Position numbers and translations under genes: made by a program. A stretch of 53,682 nucleotides of DNA, taken from the NCBI GenBank assembly GCA_964426135.1, contig CAYRPN010000027.1, forward strand, positions 1-53,682. Direction: 5' to 3'. The notes below the pieces were generated by a model. The model saw only the letters and a list, made by a program, of their open reading frames with translations, made no database searches and had not been told where the DNA came from. The DNA comes from CAYRPN01 sp964426135 (lineage in GTDB: Bacteria > Planctomycetota > Phycisphaerae > Phycisphaerales > Phycisphaeraceae). The number at the start of each line of letters is the position of its first letter. Position 1 is the first letter of the stretch. Positions 1 through 8,959 of this stretch are shown piece by piece.

Positions 1-10
1 GTGCGTCGCG

Positions 11-52
11 ACCCTCACCCCAGCCCTCTCCCTGGAAGGGAGAGGGGGCCGG
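11..52. repeat. G/C-rich hairpin repeat, copy 1 (CCCTCACCCCAGCCCTCTCCC family)
   Basis: An imperfect hairpin in which CCCAGCCCTCTCCC faces GGGAGAGGG around a short loop. The same unit recurs at 13852-13897, 38721-38774, 53442-53481 and 53628-53660. Two of those copies lie in frame inside genes. The rest of the left edge (53-145) contains two direct copies of ATGACGCACC (about 74 and 117) and no gene. Confidence 0.8.
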
Positions 53-145
53 AATGCAAGCCCCAGGAGGAGCGATGACGCACCCTGCATGGTGCCATCT
101 GCATAGCAAACCCCGCATGACGCACCGCAAAAGATGAATTGCTTT

Positions 146-1333
146 CTACTTCGTGCCTTCCGCCACCGCGCTCTTGGACTTGCCCGCCTGCTCCTTCGTC
201 GCCTGCAACTGCTTCTGCAAGTCGTCGATTTTCTTCGTGGCGTCGGCGTTGGCGGTGGTCAGCTTTTCCACCTGCTTCTGCAGCGCGTCGCGCTGCGCGG
301 TCATCTCGGTGATCTGGCGAGCCAGCGTTTCCGTCTGCTTCTGCAAATTGTCGCGCTGCGTCGTCATCTCGGTGGCTTGACGCGTCAGCGTTTCCGCCAG
401 CTTTTCGGAGCTGGCGAGTTTGCCGGCCAATTCCGTCTCGCGCTTGCGCACTTCCGCCGACTCCGCCTGCGCCGCCAGTCGGGCGGCGGCGAGTTCCTTC
501 TCCAGCGTCGCCAGCTTCGCCTTGTTCTCCTCAATGGTTGCGCTGAGCGTGTCGGTCAGAGCCTTGGCGGTCTCCGCCTGCCGGTCGGCGATCTGCTTGG
601 TGAGCAAGTGCTGGGCGGCGAGTTTGTCGGCCTGTGCTTTCGTCAGATCGGAGCGCTCGATCGCGGTGGCGAGCCTGATGTTCGCATCCGCCAGGTCATC
701 GCCGCGGCGGCGAAGCTGCTCCTGCAGCGCAGCCAGCGTTTTTTCGCCTTCAACGGCTGTGCTGACGACTTCGTCGAGTTTGGTCTTTGTGGATTCGAGC
801 CTGCCCTGCACATCGGTGATGCTGCGCGTCGAGGCCCACAGCCCGATTCCGCCGGCCACCAGCAGCACCGCGACGATGCCCCAACTGACCGCGCCGACCC
901 TGCGTGCCCGCGTCAGATCCTGCCCGGCCGTCTCCGCCACGCGCTGCCACGCCGCCACCATGCCGCCGGCCAGTTGCAGTTCGCGCTTGGAGATCAGTTC
1001 CAGTTCGCTGCCCGTGGCGTTCTGAAATCGGCGCGGCTCAGCGGATTCCGGTGCGACGGACTCCTCGGCGGAACTGTCGCTGGCGCCTTGTTTCGTTGCG
1101 TGATTCGTGCTCGCGTGCTCAGACGCACCGGCCGCGCTGCCGTTGTCGCCGGCAGGAGTCGCGTTGGATTCTGCGGTAGTTTCGCCCTCGTCGAGAAGTT
1201 CGATGAGCACCTGCAGCTTGCCGGAATGATGGCGCGAAGGCGCTTTTCCGGCGTCGATCCAGGCTTGCAGCGTAGCCACATCGACGCCCAGCGTCCTTGC
1301 CGCGACTTCGCGATCCTGCCATTCAAAGCTCAT
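146..1333 (-). CDS. Membrane-anchored coiled-coil protein with N-terminal HTH-like segment
   Basis: 395 aa from the ATG at 1333; an upstream in-frame ATG at 1372 would add 13 residues that look non-native. Residues 1-50 resemble a short MerR/excisionase-type helix-turn-helix (EVAARTLGVDVATLQAWIDAGK followed by a basic stretch, broken here only for length). A low-complexity Ala/Ser/Glu linker follows, then one hydrophobic segment at about 146-168 flanked by Arg residues. The remainder (about 170-385) is a long Gln/Lys/Glu-rich coiled coil with repeated Leu-Glu-Lys and Thr-Arg-Gln-like heptads. The layout suggests a cytoplasmic DNA-binding or protein-binding head tethered to the inner membrane with an extra-cytoplasmic or cytoplasmic coiled-coil stalk. 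The function is not recognised. The family is probably restricted to planctomycetes, which is an inference. Confidence 0.7.
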   Translation of the reverse strand: MSFEWQDREVAARTLGVDVATLQAWIDAGKAPSRHHSGKLQVLIELLDEGETTAESNATPAGDNGSAAGASEHASTNHATKQGASDSSAEESVAPESAEPRRFQNATGSELELISKRELQLAGGMVAAWQRVAETAGQDLTRARRVGAVSWGIVAVLLVAGGIGLWASTRSITDVQGRLESTKTKLDEVVSTAVEGEKTLAALQEQLRRRGDDLADANIRLATAIERSDLTKAQADKLAAQHLLTKQIADRQAETAKALTDTLSATIEENKAKLATLEKELAAARLAAQAESAEVRKRETELAGKLASSEKLAETLTRQATEMTTQRDNLQKQTETLARQITEMTAQRDALQKQVEKLTTANADATKKIDDLQKQLQATKEQAGKSKSAVAEGTK

Positions 1334-1386
1334 TCTGCAAACAAGGGTAATCGCCGGGCGCGGCGTGGTCAATATGAAAGTACGAA

Positions 1387-1469
1387 GGAGACGAGACAGG
1401 AGACGGGAGACAGGAGACAGGAGACAGAAGACAGAGGACAGAAGACAGAAGACAGAAGACAGAAGAAGG
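1387..1469. repeat. Heptamer-type minisatellite (GACAGGA/GACAGAA units)
   Basis: About a dozen degenerate 7-bp units of the type GACAGGA, GACAGAA and GACGGGA in tandem between the coiled-coil gene and apt. The region 1590-1615 holds a reverse-oriented set (TGACTCC units), so the spacer is roughly mirror-symmetric. The same heptamer appears in frame inside rlmN at about 42817-42867. No gene is seen in 1334-1658. Confidence 0.8.
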
Positions 1470-1658
1470 GGAGACTGATTCTGACGCTGCTACTTCTGCA
1501 CATGGTGCACAGAGGGCTCGATGGGAAGAGTCACAACAGGAAATGCGAAAATCAAAATGCAAGAGCCGAGCACCGAATCAGTTCTTCTGAGTTCTGACTC
1601 CTGACTCCTGACGATCTGGTAAAACACACGGCGTTACCCACGGCACCTGGAGTTTTCC

Positions 1659-2174
1659 ATGCTCGAACTGACTTCGCTCATCCGCGACATTCCCAACTGG
1701 CCCAAGCCCGGCATCATCTTCAAGGACATCACGCCGCTGCTGCGGAATCCCGCGGGCCTGGCGCTGGCGGTGGAGATGATGGCCAACCCGTTTCGCGGAC
1801 AGCGCATCGATGTCGTGTGCGGCGCCGAGAGCCGCGGCTTCATCTTCGGCACCGCCATCGCCCAATCCCTCAGCGCCGGCTTCGTACCCATTCGCAAACC
1901 GAACAAACTTCCATTCTCCAAGCACCGCGTCGAGTACGGCCTCGAATACGGCACCGACACCCTCGAAATCCACACGGATGCCATTACCCCAGGCCAGCGC
2001 GTGCTGATGGTCGATGATCTCTTGGCGACCGGCGGCACGCTGGGCGCGTGCCTCGATCTGATCAAGAAGCTCGGCGGAGAAATCGTCGGCGTCACTGTGC
2101 TCATTGAGTTGATGTTCCTCAAGGGACGCGACAAGGTCAGGCCCCACGATGTGCATGCGGTGATTCAGTTTTGA
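1659..2174 (+). CDS. apt: Adenine phosphoribosyltransferase
   Basis: 171 aa, the normal length for Apt. It converts adenine and PRPP to AMP in purine salvage, in the cytoplasm. The start region (IRDIPNWPKPGIIFKDITPLL, residues 8-28) is characteristic of the family. The PRPP-binding loop VLMVDDLLATGG is at residues 115-126 and the GAESRGF motif at 55-61. The ATG is preceded by TGGAG at a 6-base spacing. It stands alone on the plus strand, between a repeat-filled spacer and the CPBP gene. Confidence 0.97.
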   Translation: MLELTSLIRDIPNWPKPGIIFKDITPLLRNPAGLALAVEMMANPFRGQRIDVVCGAESRGFIFGTAIAQSLSAGFVPIRKPNKLPFSKHRVEYGLEYGTDTLEIHTDAITPGQRVLMVDDLLATGGTLGACLDLIKKLGGEIVGVTVLIELMFLKGRDKVRPHDVHAVIQF

Positions 2175-2260
2175 GGAAGGGGCGAGGGAAGAGGGCCAAG
2201 CGAAAAGGACCAAGGGAAGAAAAGCCGCGGAGCGAAGGGATTTCGCCGCCGCCATCGCCC

Positions 2261-2290
2261 GTTTAGCGACGGGGCTTGCCCCGTTCCGAC
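2261..2290. repeat. REP-like hairpin with GTTTAGC head
   Basis: GTTTAGCG followed by the hairpin CGGGGC-TTG-CCCCG and TTCCGAC. An almost identical copy is at 11337-11367. The spacer before it (2176-2220) is a purine-rich run of GAAG/GGAC-like units. Confidence 0.75.
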
Positions 2291-2343
2291 GATGCGCGAT
2301 CAGACTCATGGAAGCGGGATAAACCGCGTCGCCAAACGCCGCC

Positions 2344-3099
2344 ATGGCGAAACGAAAAAAGAACAACCCGACCACTCCGCAGTTGCAGACGTACTACCAC
2401 CTGTCGCAGCGACCTGCGCAGGCGCTGCTGTTCCTGCTCCCGCTGGTGATCGTCTACGAACTGAGCATGGCGCTATCCGTGCGCGGCGGCGATCCGCGCG
2501 ACATCTACGCCCGTTCGCTGCTGCACATGGCGTTTGATTTTCTGGGCGTCACCGGCTTCTTCCTGCCGGGGATCCTCGTGGTCGTTGTGCTCTTCACCAT
2601 GCACGTGATCGCCCGCGACAAGCTGCAATGGCGGCCGGCGACTTACGCGGTCATGTGGCTCGAATCGCTCACGCTGGCGATGCCGATTCTCCTCTTCGCC
2701 GTGGTCTTCGTGCCCAAGACGCCGATGGCGGCGGAGCTCTACGCCACCATCGGCAAAGCGACGTGGATGCGCCAGATCGTCTTCAGCGTCGGAGCCGGCA
2801 TCTACGAGGAACTCGTCTTCCGCATGATCGGCATCGCGCTGGTCCACGCGCTCCTCATTGATCTGCTCGTCCTGCCCAAGCACGTCGGCGAACTGGCGGC
2901 CATCGCCATCACGGCGCTGCTCTTTTCGCTCTACCATTTCTCCGAGCACAATCCGTTCCAACTGCGCAAGTTTCTTTTCTATCTCCTGGCGGGCGTCTAC
3001 CTCGCGTGCATCTACATCTACCGCGGCTTCGGCATTGTCGCCGGCACCCATGCGATGTATGACGTGCTCGTGGTCACCCTGGCGGCGAGCCGGGAGTGA
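2344..3099 (+). CDS. CPBP family intramembrane glutamic endopeptidase
   Basis: 251 aa with about six hydrophobic segments. The CPBP (Abi, Rce1-like) signature is present: an EE...R motif at residues 155-160 (EELVFR), followed about 35 residues later by a His in SLYHFSEHNPF (H198), and a further C-terminal helix ending in GTHAMYD. These are the residues expected to form the intramembrane active site. The substrate cannot be told from sequence. The N-terminus (MAKRKKNNPTTP) is basic and cytoplasmic. It is preceded by a REP-like hairpin and is convergent with the next gene, from which it is separated by five bases. Confidence 0.85.
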   Translation: MAKRKKNNPTTPQLQTYYHLSQRPAQALLFLLPLVIVYELSMALSVRGGDPRDIYARSLLHMAFDFLGVTGFFLPGILVVVVLFTMHVIARDKLQWRPATYAVMWLESLTLAMPILLFAVVFVPKTPMAAELYATIGKATWMRQIVFSVGAGIYEELVFRMIGIALVHALLIDLLVLPKHVGELAAIAITALLFSLYHFSEHNPFQLRKFLFYLLAGVYLACIYIYRGFGIVAGTHAMYDVLVVTLAASRE

Positions 3100-3104
3100 A
3101 ACGC

Positions 3105-3590
3105 TCATTCCCGTGCGCACCATTCGAACAAGGTCGCCCACTCGCGTCGCTGCTTTTCGATCAATTCCGCCGGCGCCGCGCCACGGGTGTGGGCCGCTTC
3201 CACCGCATCGATGAAAGCGTGGCCGTCGCCGTAGCCTTCGATCTGTTTCATCGCGGGGTGGTTGCCCACGCGGCGGAACCAGTAGTGGCTGTTCCAGAAA
3301 TCACCTTCGCGCCGGTGCATGATGCCGTGCCAGAAGGAGCCGGTGGGGTTCTCGATGCCCTGGCTGATGACGTGGCTGCGGTCGAGTTCATCGACATAGA
3401 GCCACAGCCCGGCGCAGAGCAGCGGTTGTGCCGCCAGCGAGGGTGATGCCACGATCTTCCGCACCAACGCGACCAGTTCATCACCGGCGTCGCGCGTCAC
3501 GACCAACTGCATCAGCGCGCGATCCAGCGGCAACTTCTCAAACAGCGGAGCTACCGCGGCGGCAATTTCGGGCGGCAGTTTCAGCATCAT
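3105..3590 (-). CDS. Conserved hypothetical protein, 161 aa
   Basis: No family is recognised. It is a soluble, mixed-charge protein. Residues from about 78 on contain a dense, conserved-looking stretch (ENPTGSFWHGIMHRREGDF then NSHYWFRRVGNHPA) rich in Trp, His, Arg and Tyr, which suggests a binding site. The composition and start (MMLKLPPE) are normal for the genome. It is convergent with the CPBP gene. A role cannot be assigned. Confidence 0.7.
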   Translation of the reverse strand: MMLKLPPEIAAAVAPLFEKLPLDRALMQLVVTRDAGDELVALVRKIVASPSLAAQPLLCAGLWLYVDELDRSHVISQGIENPTGSFWHGIMHRREGDFWNSHYWFRRVGNHPAMKQIEGYGDGHAFIDAVEAAHTRGAAPAELIEKQRREWATLFEWCARE

Positions 3591-3639
3591 GAATCGGCCT
3601 CGGGAAACGGGTTGTGGAACGTGGTGACGAAGGGTTGCC

Positions 3640-3756
3640 GTGGGGCGCGGCGGGCAATGCCCGCCGGCTAAACGGCGGCAGTTCCACCGCCAACCTCTCG
3701 TCTCTACTTCTCACTCCTCGCACCTCGCTCCTCACTCCTCCCTCCTCTCTCCTTCT
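3640..3756. repeat. REP-like hairpin plus 7-mer repeats downstream of livF
   Basis: At 3646-3672 the minus strand reads GTTTAGCCGGCGGGCATTGC and then closes the hairpin. From 3700 to 3756 there are degenerate CTCCTCA/CTCCTCC units on the plus strand. On the livF strand these begin directly after the livF stop codon. Confidence 0.75.
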
Positions 3757-4470
3757 CTAACTCATCCCCAGGTACGCCTTCTTCACCGCGTCCGTCTTCG
3801 CGAGGTCCTTCGCATCGCCCTGCATGACGATGGAGCCGACCTCCAGCACATACGCTTCATGCGCCACTTCGAGCGCCATGTGGGCGTTCTGTTCCACGAG
3901 CAGGATGGTCGTGCCCTGGGCGTTGATCTGGCGAATGATCTGGAAAATAAGCTGGACGAGCTGCGGCGCCAGGCCCAGCGACGGCTCATCGAGCAGCAGC
4001 AGCTTCGGCCGGGCGAGCAGGGCGCGGGCGATCGCGAGCATCTGCTGCTCGCCGCCGGACAAGGTGCCGGCATTCTGCTTGAGCCGTTCGCGCAGACGCG
4101 GGAACAGGGTCAGCACGTGCTCGTGATCCTTGCTGACATCGTCGCCATGCTTTCGCGTGAAAGCCCCGATGCGCAGGTTCTCTTCCACCGTGAGATTGGG
4201 AAACACGCCCCGGCCCTCGGGCGCCTGGGCGACGCCCAATCGCACAATCTCATGTGCCGGCAGAGCCGCGATGGACTTTCCGCGAAAGAGCACATCGCCC
4301 GCGCTGGGCCTGACCAGCCCGCTGATCGCCCGCAGCGTGGTGGACTTGCCCGCGCCGTTGCAGCCGAGCAGCGCGACGGTCTTGCCTTCCTCCACGGAAA
4401 AGCTGATCCCGTGCAGCGCCTTGATCGCGCCGTAGCAGACGTTCAGGTTGCGGACTTCGAGTAATGCCAC
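3757..4470 (-). CDS. livF: Branched-chain amino-acid ABC transporter ATP-binding protein LivF
   Basis: 237 aa from a GTG at 4470, the usual LivF length. I chose this start because the homology begins at ALLEVRNLNVCYG and GGAG lies 7 bases upstream; the longer open frame to 4620 reads through repeat sequence. Walker A is GCNGAGKST, the signature is LSGGEQQ, and Walker B is LLLLDEPSLGL. It energises import of leucine/isoleucine/valine or related solutes together with LivG, LivH and LivM. The last codons are AGT TAG, and a tandem repeat starts at once. The gene is separated from livG by a hypothetical gene, which is unusual for this operon. Confidence 0.95.
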   Translation of the reverse strand: MALLEVRNLNVCYGAIKALHGISFSVEEGKTVALLGCNGAGKSTTLRAISGLVRPSAGDVLFRGKSIAALPAHEIVRLGVAQAPEGRGVFPNLTVEENLRIGAFTRKHGDDVSKDHEHVLTLFPRLRERLKQNAGTLSGGEQQMLAIARALLARPKLLLLDEPSLGLAPQLVQLIFQIIRQINAQGTTILLVEQNAHMALEVAHEAYVLEVGSIVMQGDAKDLAKTDAVKKAYLGMS

Positions 4471-4487
4471 GGTTGACTCCAAAGGCG

Positions 4488-4520
4488 CGTTGGCCGCAGA
4501 TGGACGCAGATGAATGAGAT
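4488..4520. repeat. Inverted-repeat arm flanking the hypothetical gene in the liv operon (left)
   Basis: It reads GGCCGCAGATGGACGCAGAT and continues GAATGAGATG. The mirrored arm is at 4965-4994 (ATTCATCTGCGTGCATCTGC then GG). A related unit occurs at about 44925-44950. Nothing is recognised in 4521-4659. Confidence 0.75.
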
Positions 4521-4659
4521 GACCCGAGAAGTCTACTTGTTGAGGCGGATCCGAAACATGTTCGAAAAACAAATTGCTGTTGAGCGGCCGCAGCGGCGCA
4601 CACGCGATAATCAACCGCAAGAGAAGTACACCGCCGCCAAGCTTCTCTCCAGCAGCGGG

Positions 4660-4956
4660 TTATCCACCACTCGCTGGGGCTCGCTGCCAAGCACTCGACT
4701 GCGATTTGCGCCATGCCTTCCAACCGGGAGGCATGTCGGCAATTTCCAGTACGCTCGCGTCTAGATTCACGATCTCTTCCAGCGCCACAAGTGCGGCGTT
4801 TGACATATCGAACGTCCGCCCGTTGAGGAACTGCCAGCCGTGATCGTCCTCATCGTGAAATACGACCAGAATCGGCTCCCTGTCGAAGATGATCGAGCGG
4901 AGCGTTACCACCGCACACCGCCGCTCCTGATCGAATGGCCAAGGGTCGTTCGCCAT
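4660..4956 (-). CDS. Small conserved hypothetical protein inserted in the liv operon
   Basis: 98 aa from the second ATG (MANDPWPFDQ); the first ATG at 4974 lies within repeat sequence. The visible pattern is NDPWPFDQ...CAVVTLRSI..., then HDEDDHGWQFLNG, and a C-terminal LPPGW-like DMPPGWKAWR. I recognise this arrangement as a recurring small protein of unknown function in several phyla, but I cannot name a function. It lies between livG and livF on the same strand, flanked by inverted repeats (4488-4520 and 4965-4994), so it may have arrived as a cassette. Confidence 0.65.
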   Translation of the reverse strand: MANDPWPFDQERRCAVVTLRSIIFDREPILVVFHDEDDHGWQFLNGRTFDMSNAALVALEEIVNLDASVLEIADMPPGWKAWRKSQSSAWQRAPASGG

Positions 4957-4964
4957 GGTGGATA

Positions 4965-4994
4965 TCCAATTCATCTGCGTGCATCTGCGGCTAC
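4965..4994. repeat. Inverted-repeat arm at the livG stop codon (right)
   Basis: This is the mirror image of 4488-4520. On the minus strand the livG stop TAG is followed at once by CCGCAGATGCACGCAGATGA, so the gene end and the repeat boundary coincide. Confidence 0.7.
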
Positions 4995-5763
4995 TTCACC
5001 GGCTCGCCCAAATACGCCTTGATCACTTCTTCGTCATTCTGCACTTCGTGCGGGGTGCCGCAGGCGATGGTTTGGCCGTGGTCGAGCACGGTGATGCGCT
5101 CGCACACGTCCATGACCAGGCCCATGTCGTGCTCGATGAGCAGGATGGTGAGGTTGAACTTTTCGCGGATGTTGCGGATGAGGCCGGTGAGCGAGCGCTT
5201 CTCGCTTGGGTTCATGCCCGCGGCCGGCTCATCGAGCAGCAGCACCTTCGGATTCGTCGCCAGCGCCCGGGCGATTTCCAGTCGCCTCTGATCGCCGTAG
5301 GGCAGATTACGCGCCAGGTCGTCCGCGCGATCGCCCAGGTCCATCGCGTCGAGCAGGCTTCGAGCGTGGGCGGTCATTTCCGCTTCATCGCGCAAGTAGC
5401 GCGGCGAGCGCAGCAGCGTGTGCCAGAGCGTGTGCTTCGCGCGCAGGTGACAGGCGACCAGCACGTTGTCGAGTACGGAAAGATCGGAGAACAGGCGGAT
5501 ATTCTGAAATGTCCGCGCGATGCCGGCCCGGGCGATTTTCCACGACGGCAAGCCATGCACCGCTTTGCCGGCGAGCTGGATCGCGCCTTCATCGGGCGTG
5601 TAGACACCGGTGATGAGATTGAAGACGGTGGTCTTGCCCGCGCCGTTGGGGCCGATGAGTCCGTGCAAATCGCCGGGCAGGAGCGCGAGATTGAAATCGA
5701 CGACGGCGCGCAGACCGCCGAAGGCGATGGAGACTTGGCTTGCTTCGAAGAGCGGCGATGTGG

Positions 5764-5767
<4 letters not shown>
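4991..5767 (-). CDS. livG: Branched-chain amino-acid ABC transporter ATP-binding protein LivG
   Basis: 258 aa from a GTG at 5767 that overlaps the livM stop (GTGA), so translation is probably coupled. Walker A is GPNGAGKTT, the signature region is LPYGDQRRLEIARAL, and Walker B is LLLDEPAAGMNP, typical of LivG. It pairs with LivF to drive LivH/LivM. A much longer open frame extends upstream to 6706 but is an antisense-like shadow of livM. The stop TAG sits at a repeat boundary. Confidence 0.96.
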
Positions 5768-7128
<1,361 letters not shown>

Positions 7129-7139
7129 CTAGTTCGAAG

Positions 7140-7470
7140 GATTTTCACCACGGATCGCACGGATGGGAGAAGAGACGAATAGTGAGTGATGAATGATGAT
7201 TGGTGATTGGCCATAGCTGAAGTTCACGGATCGCCTGGGCGAAGAACCATTCATCGCTCACTATTCACTATTGGGACTTCTGAACAACCCAAGGAGTCTC
7301 GCGCAAAGGCGCAAAGCTCGCGAAGAAACGCCTCGAACTTGGCGTGCTTTGCGCCTTGGCGCGCGATTCTCGTCGGATATTCAGAGTTCACCATTCATCA
7401 TTCAGCACTCACCATTCGTTTCGTTGTCTTGTCCCATCCGTGTTATCCGTGGTTGAAATTCGAATCACCG
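7140..7470. repeat. Three-layer nested inverted repeat between livM and livH
   Basis: Outer arms: ACCACGGATCGCACGGATGG at 7147 against CCCATCCGTGTTATCCGTGG near 7435-7455. Middle arms: AATAGTGAGTGATGAATGAT at about 7179 against ATTCATCATTCAGCACTCAC at about 7390; a further CATTCATCGCTCACTATTCA is at about 7250. Core: CTCGCGCAAAGGCGCAAAGC near 7299 against GCTTTGCGCCTTGGCGCGCG near 7347. The gap between livM and livH (7129-7481) holds this and no gene. Confidence 0.8.
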
Positions 7471-7481
7471 GGAATCATTGT

Positions 7482-8408
7482 CTACACCTTCTCCGCGACC
7501 GGCTTTCCCAGCAGTCCGCTGGGTTTGACGAGCAGGCAGAGGATGAGCAGGGCGAAGACGTACACATCTCGGAACTGGGCGGAGAGGTAGGCCGCGCCGA
7601 ACCATTCGATCAGGCCGATGATGATGCCGCCGAGCATGGCGCCGTGCAGGTTGCCGATGCCTCCGACGACGGCGGCGACGAACGCTTTCAGGCCCAGCAG
7701 CACCCACGTGGAGGCCGCGGGCTGGTTGAGGTTGCGATACTCCAGGGCGAATAGCAGGCCCGCCGCCGCCGCCAGCGCCGAGCCGATCGCGAAGGTCATG
7801 CTGATGACGCGATCCACCGGCACACCCATCAGCGCGGCGGTGGTGGGATCGTGACTCACCGCCCGCATGCCCAGGCCCAGTTTCGTGCCATAAACCAGCC
7901 ACTGCAGGCCGATCATGAGCAAGAGCGCGGTGCCGATCATCATGGCGTCGATGAACTCGACATTCACGCTGGCGACGCTGAACAGAATCTTGTCCGGCAG
8001 CAGCGGCGGCATTTTCTTCGGATCAGCGCCGAAGATGAAATTGAGCTGGCCCACGTTCTGGATGAGCAGCGACACGCCGATCGCGGTGATCAGCACGTTC
8101 AGCCGCGGCGAACGCCGCAGCGGCCGATAGGCGAAGCGCTCCGCCAGTACGCCCAGCGACGCGCACAGGGCCATGCCCACCACCAGCAGAACGAAAGCGG
8201 CATACCACGGTGGGGCGGAATCGATGCTCGTCCAGCCGGCGACGCTGGCGGCGACGAAGGCGACCCACGCGCCGACCATGAAGATGTCGCCGTGAGCGAA
8301 GTTGATGAACTTCAGCACGCCGTAAACCATCGTGTAGCCCAGCGCGATCAGCGCGTACAGGCTCCCCACCGAGACACCATCCAGAAGTGTTTGCAGAAAC
8401 TTCGTCAT
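7482..8408 (-). CDS. livH: Branched-chain amino-acid ABC transporter permease LivH
   Basis: 308 aa from the ATG at 8408 (MTKFLQTLLDGVSVGSLYAL), a textbook LivH start and length. The motif GYTMVYGVLKFINFAHGDIF follows, and GMRAVSHDPTTAALMGVP is the cytoplasmic EAA-like loop. It forms the translocation channel with LivM. It is the first gene of the liv set. No periplasmic binding protein (LivK/LivJ) is found between it and the tRNA gene upstream, so the binding protein must be encoded elsewhere. Confidence 0.96.
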   Translation of the reverse strand: MTKFLQTLLDGVSVGSLYALIALGYTMVYGVLKFINFAHGDIFMVGAWVAFVAASVAGWTSIDSAPPWYAAFVLLVVGMALCASLGVLAERFAYRPLRRSPRLNVLITAIGVSLLIQNVGQLNFIFGADPKKMPPLLPDKILFSVASVNVEFIDAMMIGTALLLMIGLQWLVYGTKLGLGMRAVSHDPTTAALMGVPVDRVISMTFAIGSALAAAAGLLFALEYRNLNQPAASTWVLLGLKAFVAAVVGGIGNLHGAMLGGIIIGLIEWFGAAYLSAQFRDVYVFALLILCLLVKPSGLLGKPVAEKV

Positions 8409-8613
8409 GGAGCGGGCGAAGCGAGCGAGCCGGCCGGCAGTCCGCGTGAATCCGGTTGGTTGCGTGTCACGCAATCGACAGCACGGCGGCGGCGGGGCTG
8501 GCCGAGGGCACACTATAGCGAAGGCCCGCCGTTCTTGAGTGATGTCGAGGTCGGATGAAGGCCGCGCCTTGCCCCAGCCGGCAACGAGCCTTGCGCGAGC
8601 GATGAGATGAAAA

Positions 8614-8685
8614 AGCCACCTGTGGGATTTGAACCCACGACCTATGCTTTACGAAAGCATTGCTCTACCGCTGAGCTAAGGTGGC
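8614..8685 (-). tRNA. tRNA-Thr (anticodon CGT)
   Basis: Read on the minus strand, it folds as a full cloverleaf: acceptor GCCACCT/AGGTGGC, D-stem GCTC/GAGC, anticodon stem ATGCT/AGCAT with loop TTCGTAA, and T-stem GTGGG/CCCAC with loop TTCAAAT. Anticodon CGT reads the ACG codon, hence threonine. CCA is not encoded: the discriminator position is followed by a run of T, which may also assist termination. The anticodon and discriminator were read by hand. Confidence 0.95.
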
Positions 8686-8959
8686 TTGAACAGCCGGTCA
8701 GATGAGGCGACGGCGGCCTTCGCCTTGGGATTCCAAAGGAATCATCGACGCAATCGGGGCGTCGCTGAATCGCGAGGAAGGGTAGCGGCGTCCGGCGGCA
8801 ACGTCAAACGTTGGACGAACGGCCGCGCGATCCGTCCCGTTCGCGGCGGTTCGCGTTGCAAGGCGAAAATGCCGCTGCTCATTGGGTATCATTGCTTTCG
8901 ATTCGCTGTTTGCCGCGACGTTTCTGCTCAAGCCGCGCATCATTTGAAAGGGCCTTTGT

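Noticed and set aside
1387..1469. A CRISPR-like array
   Set aside because: The units are 7 bp with no unique spacers, so this is a minisatellite. No cas gene is in the window.
134..1597. A plus-strand 487-aa protein opposite the coiled-coil gene
   Set aside because: It has low complexity (Leu/Arg/Gly) and no family features, and its end is made of the minisatellite. The minus-strand coiled-coil protein is better supported.
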